NCBI GenBank assembly: GCA_045606685.1
Contig: JAZUSJ010000198.1
Span: 1 to 28,921 of the forward strand
Reading direction: 5' to 3'
Source of the DNA: SVQP01 sp045606685
GTDB taxonomy: Bacteria > Bacillota > Clostridia > Oscillospirales > CAG-272
DNA: 28,921 nucleotides
The stretch's first letter is position 1, and each line of letters begins with the position of its first letter. Of this stretch, positions 1 through 7,591 are shown one piece after another. A program made the translations under genes and the position numbers. The notes under the pieces are model-generated. The model was given only the letters and a program-made list of their open reading frames with translations. It had not been told where the DNA came from and did not search any database.

Positions 1-10
1 GTTTTCCTAT

Positions 11-43
11 GAAAAAGAACCTGCATCAGCAGGTTCTTTTTTT
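11..43 (+). terminator. Intrinsic terminator, probably of a gene left of the window
   Basis: A 13 bp perfect stem (12-24 with 29-41) around the loop ATCA is followed by a run of seven T on the plus strand. The MATE gene to the right has its own terminator, so this one most likely ends a plus-strand gene outside the window. A shorter T run on the other strand means it could act in both directions. Confidence 0.75.
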
Positions 44-99
44 GTCTTCCCCAGCGGGGAAGGCTCATCATAGCAGCCTTTCACGGATAACCGGATAAG

Positions 100-240
100 A
101 CGGATGCACACAAAAAGCCCTCTCCGCTGGAGAGGGGGGACCGCAGCGGAGCGAAATTTCAAAGCAAATTGCTTTGAAATGAGAGAAGCGATTGTGGTGG
201 GTGAGATTCATCCTACGGACGCTCCTTCACATCACCCAAA
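100..240. repeat. Palindromic intergenic repeat cluster
   Basis: No gene is seen in 44-285. The stretch holds several short palindromes: CCCTCTCC/GGAGAGGG near 118-137, CCGC/GCGG at about 141-148, and a 12 bp stem with a one-base loop at 156-180 (ATTTCAAAGCAA and its complement). It ends in a GGTGGGTGAG-type motif near 196-206. This arrangement resembles miniature palindromic repeats common between genes of Bacillota. Family identity is from memory of such elements, not from a search. Confidence 0.5.
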
Positions 241-285
241 ACACACCTGCTTTGCGGCAGGAGCAAGCCCCTGCCCTACGTAGAC

Positions 286-317
286 AAAAAACGCACCCGC
301 TGTAGAGCAGGTGCGTT
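286..317 (-). terminator. Terminator of the MATE gene
   Basis: On the minus strand a 12 bp stem with one mismatch (arms 290-301 and 306-317, loop GTAG) is followed by five to six T. It lies 12 bases past the MATE stop codon. Confidence 0.8.
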
Positions 318-328
318 CATTTTTCGAT

Positions 329-1789
329 TTATGCCTGCACGGCAGCCTCTTGCACAGAAGCATTGGCCGCCTCTTCCCTTTTGAGCTTGCGCACGCGGTA
401 GGTCCAGGTGACGATGCAGCAGATCAGATGCACGCCTGCGGTCAAAATCCAGGAAATGGGATACGAAATATACAGCGTCTGAATCGGCTCGGGGAATCCG
501 GGGCAAAGCAAAATGATCCATACAATACGGAACACGCAGGAGCCGATCAGCGAGACCATCATGGGTAAGAACGATTTACCCATGCCGCGCATGATGCCGC
601 TGAACACGTCCATCATGCCGCAAAGGAAGTAGGTCATGGCAATGATCTCCAGGCGTCGGATACCCGCATCATGTACCAGCTCTTGACCGGGACGGTAAAT
701 ATTCAGCAAGGATCTACCGATTCCAAACCTTTCAACACCGATCGGAATGCCCATACCCAAGCCGATGATGGTAACCAGCCCCAAGCAGATCAGGCTGGCG
801 CGCAGCACGCGATCGTACTTTTTCGCGCCCGTATTCTGCCCGATAAAGGTCAGTGCAGCATGATAGCACGCATTCATGGAGATATAGATAAATCCTTCAA
901 TATTGCCTGCGGTGGTATTGCCTGCCATGACTTCGGTAGGATACGTATTCACGGTACTTTGAATCAGTACGTTAGACAAGGAGAAAAACGTACCCTGCAG
1001 ACCTGCGGGGATGCCGATGCGCAGCATCTTTTTGAGCGAATCCTTGTCCACAGCCAGCTTTTTGAAATCCAGATGGCAATCGTCGTCCAAGGTAGCCATG
1101 TGATAAAGCACCATGCCCATGGCAATGTACTGCGAAACGGCGGTTGCGATACCGACACCGATCGCACCCATATGGAACACGCAAACAAAGATCAGATTGA
1201 GAAATACGTTGGCAAGCCCCGACAGCGTCAGGAAGATCAAGGGATTCTTGGAGTCGCCCTTGGAGCGCAGGATGCTTGCCGCGTGGTTATACACCATGGA
1301 CGCGGGAATGCCCACGAAATACGCGCTCATATAAGGCGCAGCCTCTGCCAGCACATCATCGTTGGTACCCATCAGCACAAGCAAGGGCCTTGCCATAAAG
1401 AAGCCGAAAATGCCCACTGCAATTCCCGTAAAGACCGAGGTCAGAATGGCAGTATGTACCACCCTTTGCACGCCGTCGCGGTCACCTGCACCGATTCTCT
1501 GTGCCACCACGACGCCTGCACCAACCGAAAGTCCCATAAACAAATTGACGATCAGATTGATCAGCGCACCGCACGCGCCAACCGCCGCCACGGCCGCATC
1601 CGCATTGTCCGCCCAGTTACCCACGACCACCATATCGGCTGCATTGTACAGCAGCTGAATGATACCCGTAAACATGACAGGCAGCATAAACAGGATGATA
1701 TTGCCGAGCATTGGTCCCTTGGTGTAATCCTTTTTCTTTTCATGGCCGTGTACACGGAAATTTCTCATTCTTCCGCCTGATTTCAGCAT
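329..1789 (-). CDS. MATE family multidrug/Na+ antiporter
   Basis: The 486-residue product is a polytopic inner membrane protein with about twelve hydrophobic helices and a short charged N-terminus. It has hallmarks of the MATE (NorM/MepA-like) exporters: an early helix with LPVMFTGIIQLLYNAADMVV-like text, a VGACGALINL stretch, and a repeated two-lobe layout of six plus six helices. Such proteins export cationic drugs or metabolites using Na+ or H+ gradients; the substrate here cannot be told. The ATG at 1789 is chosen because AAAGGAG at 1798-1804 sits eight bases upstream, whereas the GTG at 1798 would overlap that site. A promoter lies at 1838-1866 and a terminator follows, so it is a single-gene unit. 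No regulator is adjacent. Confidence 0.93.
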   Translation of the reverse strand: MLKSGGRMRNFRVHGHEKKKDYTKGPMLGNIILFMLPVMFTGIIQLLYNAADMVVVGNWADNADAAVAAVGACGALINLIVNLFMGLSVGAGVVVAQRIGAGDRDGVQRVVHTAILTSVFTGIAVGIFGFFMARPLLVLMGTNDDVLAEAAPYMSAYFVGIPASMVYNHAASILRSKGDSKNPLIFLTLSGLANVFLNLIFVCVFHMGAIGVGIATAVSQYIAMGMVLYHMATLDDDCHLDFKKLAVDKDSLKKMLRIGIPAGLQGTFFSLSNVLIQSTVNTYPTEVMAGNTTAGNIEGFIYISMNACYHAALTFIGQNTGAKKYDRVLRASLICLGLVTIIGLGMGIPIGVERFGIGRSLLNIYRPGQELVHDAGIRRLEIIAMTYFLCGMMDVFSGIMRGMGKSFLPMMVSLIGSCVFRIVWIILLCPGFPEPIQTLYISYPISWILTAGVHLICCIVTWTYRVRKLKREEAANASVQEAAVQA

Positions 1790-1837
1790 TTTCCTCACTC
1801 CTTTGACAGCACTCTGCGAAAATCACATACAAAGGAT

Positions 1838-1866
1838 ATTATATTACATTTCGGGCAAAGAGTCAA
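1838..1866 (-). promoter_or_regulatory. Promoter of the MATE gene
   Basis: Minus strand: -35 TTGACT (1861-1866), 17-base spacer, -10 TATAAT (1838-1843), about 50 bases before the ATG. Strong sigma-A-type match. Confidence 0.8.
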
Positions 1867-1911
1867 GAGATAAGGGAGAGAAAATGCGTAAAGCAAATTG
1901 CGTAAAGCGGG

Positions 1912-1975
1912 GGCTTGCTCGAGGATGACAGATTGGGATTTCTGCTCCGCTCAGGATGACACTCAGGGGAAACTT
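1912..1975. repeat. Partial copy of the 'CHPERS'-type intergenic repeat
   Basis: CTCCGCTCAGGATGACACTC begins at 1945 and matches the right end of the element at 10047-10462. A shorter GAGGATGACA copy lies at 1921. Only one end seems present, so this is a remnant or a short variant. The minus-strand translation gives the spurious peptide ECHPERSRN, also read from the other copy. Confidence 0.6.
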
Positions 1976-2015
1976 CGCATTTTGTTACCCATTCACATTT
2001 TCTTCCCCGTTTCCG

Positions 2016-2044
2016 TTGACACGGTGCTATATTTTTGGTATAAT
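2016..2044 (+). promoter_or_regulatory. Promoter of ligA
   Basis: -35 TTGACA (2016-2021), spacer of 17, -10 TATAAT (2039-2044): a perfect sigma-A consensus 35 bases before the ATG. The ribosome binding site GGAGG is at 2069-2073. Confidence 0.9.
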
Positions 2045-2078
2045 AACTATGTATGTATTTTGATTTTCGGAGGACAAA

Positions 2079-4076
2079 ATGGCACATTCCGACGAGATTT
2101 TTGAGAAAATTACAGATTTACGACGCGAGGTGGCGCACCACGCAAAGCTCTATTACGTGGACGACGCGCCCATCATCTCGGACTATGAATACGACCGCAT
2201 GTTTTACGAGCTGCTGGCCTTGGAAGAGGCGCATCCCGAATATTTTGATCCCGCCTCCCCTACGCAGCGCGTGGGTGGCAAGCCCTTGGACAAATTCGGT
2301 AAGGTGACGCACCGCGTGCGCATGGATTCGCTCTCGGACGTCTTTTCCTATGAGGAGCTGACAGATTTCGTTTCGCGCGTGCATGCTGAGCTGCCCGACG
2401 CCGTCTTTTCGGTTGAGCCCAAGATCGACGGCTTGTCCTGCTCGCTGATCTACGGGAACGGTGTGCTTGTCACGGGAGCTACACGCGGTGACGGTGTGAC
2501 GGGCGAGGACATTACACAAAACGTGCGCACCATCTTCTCAATCCCCTTGACGCTGCCCGAGCCCTTGACGCTGACCGTACGCGGTGAGGTCTATATGCCG
2601 CGTGCAGTATTTGAGCGCATCAACGCAAAGCGCGAGGCAAACGGTGAGGCACTCATGGCCAATCCGCGCAACGCTGCGGCAGGCTCCTTGCGCCAGCTTG
2701 ATCCCCAGATCACGGCACAGCGCGCCTTGGATATTTTCGTATTCAACTATCAGGAGGGCGACCTGTACGCTGACGGCCACGCCCCCGAAACGCATATGGA
2801 AACGCTGGATAGGCTGGAGGCTTTGGGCTTCCCCGCAATTCAGCTGCGCACGGTGGTCTCTACGGCAGACGAGGTCATCTCTCACATTGAAAAGATCGGC
2901 AGCATGCGCGACGACCTTGCCTACGACATTGACGGTGTGGTGATCAAGGTCAACAGCCTTTCCCAGCGTCAGATACTCGGACAAGGCGTCAGCACGCCCA
3001 AGTGGGCGGTGGCCTACAAATTCCCGCCCGAAAGAAAGCAGACCAAGCTGTGCGAAATCACCATTCAGGTCGGCCGCACGGGTGTTCTGACACCCACGGC
3101 AGAGCTTTCCCCCGTCAAGCTTGCAGGCACGACCGTTTCGCGTGCGACGCTGCATAACATTGATTTTATCCGCGAGCGCGGCATTATGCTTGGCGACGTG
3201 GTTTCGGTACAAAAGAGCGGTGATATCATCCCCGAGGTGGTTTGTGCGCATCCCGAAAAGCGCGACGGCACGCAGATCCCCTTCCACATGCCCACGCATT
3301 GTCCCTCCTGCGGACACGAGGTGGTCAAGGCTGAGGGCGAGGTGGCGGTACGCTGCATCAATCCTGCCTGCCCTGCGCAGCTTTCGCGCGGCATTGAACA
3401 TTTTGCATCCAAGGACGCCATGGACATTGACGGGCTTGGCCCGCAGATCGTGGACGCGCTGATCGATGCGGATCTGATCCATGATGCAGCCGATCTGTAC
3501 GCGCTGCGTGCCGAGCAGATCGCAACTCTCGAACGCATGGGCGAAAAATCCGCAGCCAATCTGATCGCTGCCATTGAAAAATCCAAGTCTGCAGGACTGG
3601 AACGCCTGATCTTTGCGCTTGGTATCCGTAACATCGGTCAGGTGGCCGCAACAGCGCTTGCGCGCCGTTACGGCACGCTGGACGCTTGCATGAATGCCAC
3701 GGTCGAGGAGCTTTGTGCGCTGGACGATTTCGGGCAGATCACGGCCGATTGCGTGATCGAATACTTCTGTCGTGCCGAGAGCCGTGCGCTTTGCGCACGC
3801 CTTGCCGCCGCAGGCGTTCTGACCGAATCCACCGCCGCCCCCGTAGGTGACAAGCTGGCAGGCCTGACCTTCGTGCTGACAGGCACGCTGCCCACCATGG
3901 GACGCAGCGAGGCCGAGGCTCTGATCGTGGCGGCAGGCGGAAAAACCTCCTCCTCGGTTTCCAAAAAGACCTCTTACGTGGTCGCAGGCGAGGCTGCGGG
4001 CAGCAAGCTGACCAAGGCACAGAATCTTGGCGTGACGATCATTGACGAAGCGGAATTGCTCAGAATGTTGTCGTAA
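2079..4076 (+). CDS. ligA: NAD-dependent DNA ligase LigA
   Basis: This 665-residue protein seals nicks in DNA during replication and repair, using NAD+ to form an enzyme-AMP intermediate. Visible in order: an N-terminal Ia region (HAKLYYVDDAPIISDYEYDR), the adenylation motif EPKIDGLS with K115 as the AMP-accepting lysine, an OB fold region, a four-cysteine zinc finger near residues 407-430 (CPSC...CINPAC), helix-hairpin-helix repeats around 450-570 and a C-terminal BRCT domain from about 590. Length is normal for the family. The ATG at 2079 has GGAGG five bases upstream and a consensus promoter. It converges with the amidase gene downstream. Nothing appears truncated or missing. Confidence 0.98.
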   Translation: MAHSDEIFEKITDLRREVAHHAKLYYVDDAPIISDYEYDRMFYELLALEEAHPEYFDPASPTQRVGGKPLDKFGKVTHRVRMDSLSDVFSYEELTDFVSRVHAELPDAVFSVEPKIDGLSCSLIYGNGVLVTGATRGDGVTGEDITQNVRTIFSIPLTLPEPLTLTVRGEVYMPRAVFERINAKREANGEALMANPRNAAAGSLRQLDPQITAQRALDIFVFNYQEGDLYADGHAPETHMETLDRLEALGFPAIQLRTVVSTADEVISHIEKIGSMRDDLAYDIDGVVIKVNSLSQRQILGQGVSTPKWAVAYKFPPERKQTKLCEITIQVGRTGVLTPTAELSPVKLAGTTVSRATLHNIDFIRERGIMLGDVVSVQKSGDIIPEVVCAHPEKRDGTQIPFHMPTHCPSCGHEVVKAEGEVAVRCINPACPAQLSRGIEHFASKDAMDIDGLGPQIVDALIDADLIHDAADLYALRAEQIATLERMGEKSAANLIAAIEKSKSAGLERLIFALGIRNIGQVAATALARRYGTLDACMNATVEELCALDDFGQITADCVIEYFCRAESRALCARLAAAGVLTESTAAPVGDKLAGLTFVLTGTLPTMGRSEAEALIVAAGGKTSSSVSKKTSYVVAGEAAGSKLTKAQNLGVTIIDEAELLRMLS

Positions 4077-4105
4077 TTCCAATCAATTCGGTTGCACGAT
4101 ATATC

Positions 4106-4243
4106 GTCGGTAGGAGGCGACATCCTCGACGCCCCGGGCGGGTACAAAATCATATATTGGATATGCGGACAGTCGAGGACGTCTGTCCCTACAAGAAGTT
4201 GTTGCTGCAGGACGGGGCGTCGAGGACGTCGCCCCCTACCGAC
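4106..4243. repeat. Large nested palindrome between ligA and the amidase
   Basis: Arms of 31 bases (4106-4136 and 4213-4243) are reverse complements at 29 positions, and both mismatches would be G-U pairs in one RNA strand. Inside lies a second hairpin, GGACAG/CTGTCC (4167-4188). The motif GTCGAGGACGTC occurs twice (4173 and 4219). No protein is supported in 4077-4296. The convergent genes leave room for a structure acting as a two-way terminator, or for a non-autonomous repeat. Confidence 0.65.
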
Positions 4244-4296
4244 AGACGGTTTGCGCATCCACATGTCTTTTGCCGCTTATGACATCGGACGCAGAA

Positions 4297-4860
4297 TCAT
4301 ACCCCCGTATAGTTCTTGATCCCCTGATAGATCCCCTGCGCAAACAGCCCCGGATTTTCGTTCATGAGCGCAGCATCGCCCGGGTTGGTGATAAAGCCGA
4401 GTTCAAGCAGCACCGCGGGCATGGCTGTCTTGCGCAGCACGTAAAGCCCCGAGCGCACGAACGTGCCGCGATCAGGCAAGCCCGTAACGTCGGTCACGCT
4501 CTGCACGATATCCTGCGCAAGGCCGTATGCGCGTCCCTGACGCGCATAGACAAAGGCTTCGGTTCCCGTGGCCGAGGCGATCTCGGACGCATTGGTATGC
4601 AGGCTGATAAAGTAATCAGCTCCCCAGGAATTTGCATCCTGCACTCTTGCCCGCAAACTGGAATTGAGTGAATTCCCCAACTGCGTTTGTGCCGTCGGGC
4701 GCGACAGCCGCACCTCAAAATCGGGATCTGCCTCCAAAAGCTCTGCCAGCTCTACCCCTATGCGGTAGGTGATATTCTGCTCGCGCAGGCCGTTCCCCTC
4801 CGCGCCCGCATTCGGGTTGACGGGATTATGCCCCTGATCTATGTATATTCTGATTGCCAT
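4297..4860 (-). CDS. N-acetylmuramoyl-L-alanine amidase (Amidase_3 type)
   Basis: The 187-residue product is a single Amidase_3 domain, a zinc enzyme that cuts the bond between muramic acid and L-alanine in peptidoglycan. Zinc-site features are visible: the first His in DQGHNP, the Glu in LREQN, and the second His in SLHTNAS; the catalytic Glu is in LLELGFIT near the end. There is no signal peptide, cell-wall-binding repeat or membrane segment, so how it reaches the wall is unclear. The ATG at 4860 is chosen over the one at 4878 because AAAGGGG lies just upstream of it and homology starts at once. It is divergent from rsmI across 58 bases and convergent with ligA. A role in autolysis, sporulation or as a phage-derived lysin are all possible. 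Confidence 0.88.
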   Translation of the reverse strand: MAIRIYIDQGHNPVNPNAGAEGNGLREQNITYRIGVELAELLEADPDFEVRLSRPTAQTQLGNSLNSSLRARVQDANSWGADYFISLHTNASEIASATGTEAFVYARQGRAYGLAQDIVQSVTDVTGLPDRGTFVRSGLYVLRKTAMPAVLLELGFITNPGDAALMNENPGLFAQGIYQGIKNYTGV

Positions 4861-4918
4861 AAATAGCCCCTTTCCCAATGTTTTATTTTCATTTTATGTT
4901 ACATGAAAGGAATTTGTG

Positions 4919-5815
4919 ATGAGTTCCATGAAATCCAACGAATACCGCGAGGAAAAGAACGCCATCGTGGGTGGCACGCTGTATCTTGTCGCCACCCCCA
5001 TCGGCAACCTTGCCGATCTTTCCGAGCGTGCGATCAAGGTGCTCTCAGAGGTCGATTTTATCGCCGCTGAGGACACGAGAAATACGCAGAAGCTCTTGAC
5101 CGTCTTGGGCATTTCCAAGCCTATGGTGTCGTATTTTGAGCATAACAAGCGCGAGCGCGGTGAGCAGATCATCGAACGCTTGCAAAACGGGGAATCCTGT
5201 GCGCTTGTGACCGATGCAGGCACGCCTGCCGTGTCCGATCCGGGCGCGGATCTGGTGGTGCTTTGTGCCGAGAGAGGCGTGAGCGTGACAAGCATTCCCG
5301 GCTGCTGCGCGGCCATCACGGCTCTTACGCTGTCCGCGCTGCCCACGGGACGCTTTACCTTTGAAGGCTTTCTTTCAACCAACAAGGCCGAGCGCCGCGA
5401 GCATCTGAACGACCTCAAGTGCGAAAAGCGCACCATGATCCTACATGAGGCACCGCACAAGCTGCGCACCACACTTGCCGATCTGGCCGCAGCCTTTGGC
5501 GGCGAGCGTCGCATCTCCCTTTGTCGCGAGTTGACCAAGCTCAACGAGGAGGTCGTGCGCACCACGCTGCAGGGAGCGATCGCGCTTTACGGGCAAAAGG
5601 AGCCGCGCGGTGAATACGTGCTTGTCATTGAGGGCGCTGCCGAGGATGCAAAGCAAGAAAATGCGTTTTGGCAAAATATGAGCGTCCCCGAGCACGTGCA
5701 ATACCACATGGACGCAGGCATGAGCCAAAAAGATGCCATCAAAGCGGCGGCAAAAGAGCGCGGTGTACACAAAAGTGAGGTCTACGCGCAGATGATTGAG
5801 CATAAAAACAGCTGA
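4919..5815 (+). CDS. rsmI: 16S rRNA (cytidine-1402-2'-O)-methyltransferase RsmI
   Basis: The 298-residue protein belongs to the tetrapyrrole-methylase-like fold and 2'-O-methylates C1402 of 16S rRNA in the decoding centre, using SAM. The signature runs are clear: YLVATPIGNLADLSERA near the start, AAEDTRNTQKLL, then VTDAGTPAVSDPGADLV, and a GRFTFEGFLS segment. A C-terminal region with an MSQKDAIKAAAKERG helix-turn-helix-like end, common in RsmI, is present. The ATG at 4919 is preferred to the GTG three bases earlier, since AAAGGA at 4906-4911 is seven bases away. No clear terminator follows before the asd promoter. Confidence 0.96.
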   Translation: MSSMKSNEYREEKNAIVGGTLYLVATPIGNLADLSERAIKVLSEVDFIAAEDTRNTQKLLTVLGISKPMVSYFEHNKRERGEQIIERLQNGESCALVTDAGTPAVSDPGADLVVLCAERGVSVTSIPGCCAAITALTLSALPTGRFTFEGFLSTNKAERREHLNDLKCEKRTMILHEAPHKLRTTLADLAAAFGGERRISLCRELTKLNEEVVRTTLQGAIALYGQKEPRGEYVLVIEGAAEDAKQENAFWQNMSVPEHVQYHMDAGMSQKDAIKAAAKERGVHKSEVYAQMIEHKNS

Positions 5816-5839
5816 TTTTGGCAGGATTTTGTCGTTTTA

Positions 5840-5931
5840 TTGCACAATTCCCCGAATTTTACCGACAAATAACCGCGCTCGTTGCACAAATTTGCAACAT
5901 TTTTGATTTTTCTTGCAAAAAACTGTTGCAC
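5840..5931. promoter_or_regulatory. Cluster of TTGCAC/TTGCAA motifs upstream of asd
   Basis: TTGCAC at 5840, GTTGCAC at 5881, its inverted partner TGCAAC at 5893-5898, TTGCAA at 5913 and GTTGCAC at 5925 (the last forming the -35 box) fall within 92 bases. The 5881-5898 pair forms a 6-6-6 inverted repeat, a plausible operator. The regulator is unknown and chance AT-rich repetition is not excluded. Confidence 0.35.
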
Positions 5932-5954
5932 TTGGCACGCATGTGTGATATGAT
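5926..5954 (+). promoter_or_regulatory. Promoter of asd
   Basis: -35 TTGCAC (5926-5931), spacer 17, -10 TATGAT (5949-5954), followed by AAAGGAG at 5982-5988, eight bases before the ATG at 5997. Confidence 0.7.
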
Positions 5955-5996
5955 ATTAATATGATTTATTTTTCCCTTGACAAAGGAGACGACATT

Positions 5997-7073
5997 ATGG
6001 AAAAGTGTAAAGTCGGCGTCATTGGCGCTACAGGCATGGTTGGTCAGCGTTTTCTGACCTTACTGGAAAACCACCCCTATTTTGAAGTCACCGCGCTGGT
6101 CGCGTCCCCCCGCAACGCGGGCAAGACCTACCAAGAGGCGCTGGACGGAAGATGGAAGATGACTACCCCCCTGCCCGAAAAATACAAGAATATGACCGTC
6201 ATCAGCTCCGAGGACATCGAAACGGTCAAGAGCCTCGTTTCGTTCGTATTCTGCGCTGTCAATATGAAAAAGGACGAGATCAAGGCGCTGGAGGAGGCTT
6301 ACGCCAAGGCAGAGATCCCCGTTGTTTCCAACAACAGCGCACACCGCTGGACGCCTGACGTCCCCATGGTCATTCCGGAGGTCAACGCAGACCATTACGA
6401 GGTCATTGAAGCTCAGAAAAAGCGTCTTGGCACAAAGCGCGGCTTTATCGCGGTCAAGCCCAACTGCTCGATCCAGGGCTACGTTCCCGCGCTGAGCGCG
6501 CTGAAGGATTTCGGCATCAAGGAAATGGTGGTCACCACCTATCAGGCGATCTCGGGTGCGGGCAAGACCTTCAACGAGTGGCCCGAAATGATCGACAACA
6601 TCATTCCCTTCATCGGCGGTGAGGAAGAAAAATCCGAGCAGGAGCCGCTGCGCATCTGGGGCAAGGTGGAAAACGGACAGATCGTCAAGGCAGATGGCCC
6701 CGTGATCACCTCGCAATGCATCCGCGTGCCTGTGACCGACGGCCACATGGCGGCTGTGTTTGTCAAGTTTGAAAACAAGCCCGACAAGGACGTCATCCTG
6801 GAGCGTTGGAAGAGCTTTAGCGGCAAGCCGCAGGAGCTTGGACTGCCCAGCGCACCCGAGCAGTTCATTACTTACATGGAAGAAGACAACCGTCCGCAGA
6901 CCAAGCTGGACCGTGATATTTACGGCGGCATGGGTGTCACGGTCGGCAGACTGCGCGAGGACACCATTTACGACTACAAGTTTGTAGCACTTGCCCACAA
7001 CACGCTGCGCGGCGCAGCCGGCGGCGCACTCTTGTGCGCAGAGCTGCTTTATAAGCTGGGGTATTTTGATTAA
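5997..7073 (+). CDS. asd: Aspartate-semialdehyde dehydrogenase (archaeal/fungal-type branch)
   Basis: The 358-residue enzyme reduces aspartyl phosphate to aspartate semialdehyde with NADPH, the branch point to lysine/diaminopimelate, threonine and methionine. The N-terminal nucleotide-binding loop GATGMVG (G10-x2-G13-x2-G16) and the catalytic cysteine C157 in VKPNCSIQG are visible; a GHMAAVFVKF segment follows later. The long sequence with QEALDGRWKM near the start resembles the Asd branch best known from archaea and fungi rather than the common bacterial form. The ATG at 5997 has an ideal ribosome binding site; the in-frame ATG at 5961 does not. It stands alone with its own promoter, with no lysine or threonine pathway gene next to it here. 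Confidence 0.95.
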   Translation: MEKCKVGVIGATGMVGQRFLTLLENHPYFEVTALVASPRNAGKTYQEALDGRWKMTTPLPEKYKNMTVISSEDIETVKSLVSFVFCAVNMKKDEIKALEEAYAKAEIPVVSNNSAHRWTPDVPMVIPEVNADHYEVIEAQKKRLGTKRGFIAVKPNCSIQGYVPALSALKDFGIKEMVVTTYQAISGAGKTFNEWPEMIDNIIPFIGGEEEKSEQEPLRIWGKVENGQIVKADGPVITSQCIRVPVTDGHMAAVFVKFENKPDKDVILERWKSFSGKPQELGLPSAPEQFITYMEEDNRPQTKLDRDIYGGMGVTVGRLREDTIYDYKFVALAHNTLRGAAGGALLCAELLYKLGYFD

Positions 7074-7131
7074 ATTTGCAAAAGTAAAGGAAAAAGGTAT
7101 CGGACAGATAAAGTCGCGGATATTATGAAAT

Positions 7132-7161
7132 AAGGGCTGAGTCAACAATGATTCAGCCCTT
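7132..7161 (+). terminator. Possible terminator of asd
   Basis: AAGGGCTGA (7132-7140) and its complement (7153-7161) form a 9 bp stem with a 12-base loop, about 60 bases past the asd stop. The T run after it is poor, so strength is doubtful. Confidence 0.5.
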
Positions 7162-7203
7162 TGATTATTCGAAAAACTATTATTACCCAATCTCTTTACA
7201 CCA

Positions 7204-7242
7204 CCCCTTCCCCTCGCTTAGCTACGCAGCGAGGGGAAGGGG
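7204..7242. repeat. GC-rich hairpin repeat
   Basis: A 15 bp stem (CCCCTTCCCCTCGCT and its complement) around a short loop, with no T run. It resembles the CCCTCTCC-type hairpin near 118-137. The 7074-7381 gap holds only this, the asd terminator and the XRE terminator; no gene is seen. Confidence 0.55.
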
Positions 7243-7295
7243 TTGTCTTAACAAATCGGTAAAGCTTTATATCATGACGAAAACCACATTAGATC

Positions 7296-7345
7296 AAAAA
7301 AGCAACAGGAATCTGCTCAAAATTGAACAGATTCCTGCTGTTTTT
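7296..7345 (-). terminator. Terminator of the AraC-XRE unit; copy of a duplicated hairpin
   Basis: CAGGAATCTG (7306-7315) pairs with CAGATTCCTG (7328-7337), flanked by runs of A and T on both sides, so it could end transcription either way. Nearly the same sequence is found at 15953-16000 past the M3 peptidase gene. Confidence 0.75.
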
Positions 7346-7381
7346 CCGCCAACATATCAGTCCAATACCTCTGTCCTTTTG

Positions 7382-7591
7382 TTAGGCAAGATCTTTGGAT
7401 AACAAATCATCCGTACTCACACCAAATTTCATGGCAATCAATAGTACTGTCCGAATATCCGGTACCGCTGCACCTCTTTCCCATTTTGAGACTGCTTGAG
7501 GTGTCACATGTAGCATATTTGCGAACTGTGCCTGCGTCATTCTCTGCCGTTGGCGCAAACTGCGAATATTTCGTGCAATCTGACTCAGCAT
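7382..7591 (-). CDS. Small XRE/Cro-type DNA-binding regulator
   Basis: The 69-residue product is essentially one helix-turn-helix domain. Text such as NIRSLRQRQRMTQAQFANML followed by VTPQAVSKWERG is the classic XRE fold with recognition helix, and a short tail ending in DDLLSKDLA closes it. It would bind DNA as a dimer in the cytoplasm. The ATG at 7591 is chosen because XRE domains start a few residues before the IRSLR motif; a TTG at 7612 is also possible and neither has a strong ribosome binding site. Either start overlaps the end of the AraC gene, so translation is probably coupled. A terminator follows. Its targets are unknown; the upstream regulator gene itself is an obvious candidate. 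Confidence 0.88.
   Translation of the reverse strand: MLSQIARNIRSLRQRQRMTQAQFANMLHVTPQAVSKWERGAAVPDIRTVLLIAMKFGVSTDDLLSKDLA

Noticed and set aside
1863..2087. Small open frame reading ECHPERSRN
   Set aside because: Translation of a repeat end that occurs again near 10438-10462; it overlaps the ligA promoter.
2538..4082. 514-residue open frame antisense to ligA
   Set aside because: Full-length LigA is certain on the other strand; the antisense frame has low-complexity, no family resemblance and no ribosome binding site.
4092..4319. Small open frame within the palindrome downstream of ligA
   Set aside because: It is a translation of inverted repeats, with no ribosome binding site.
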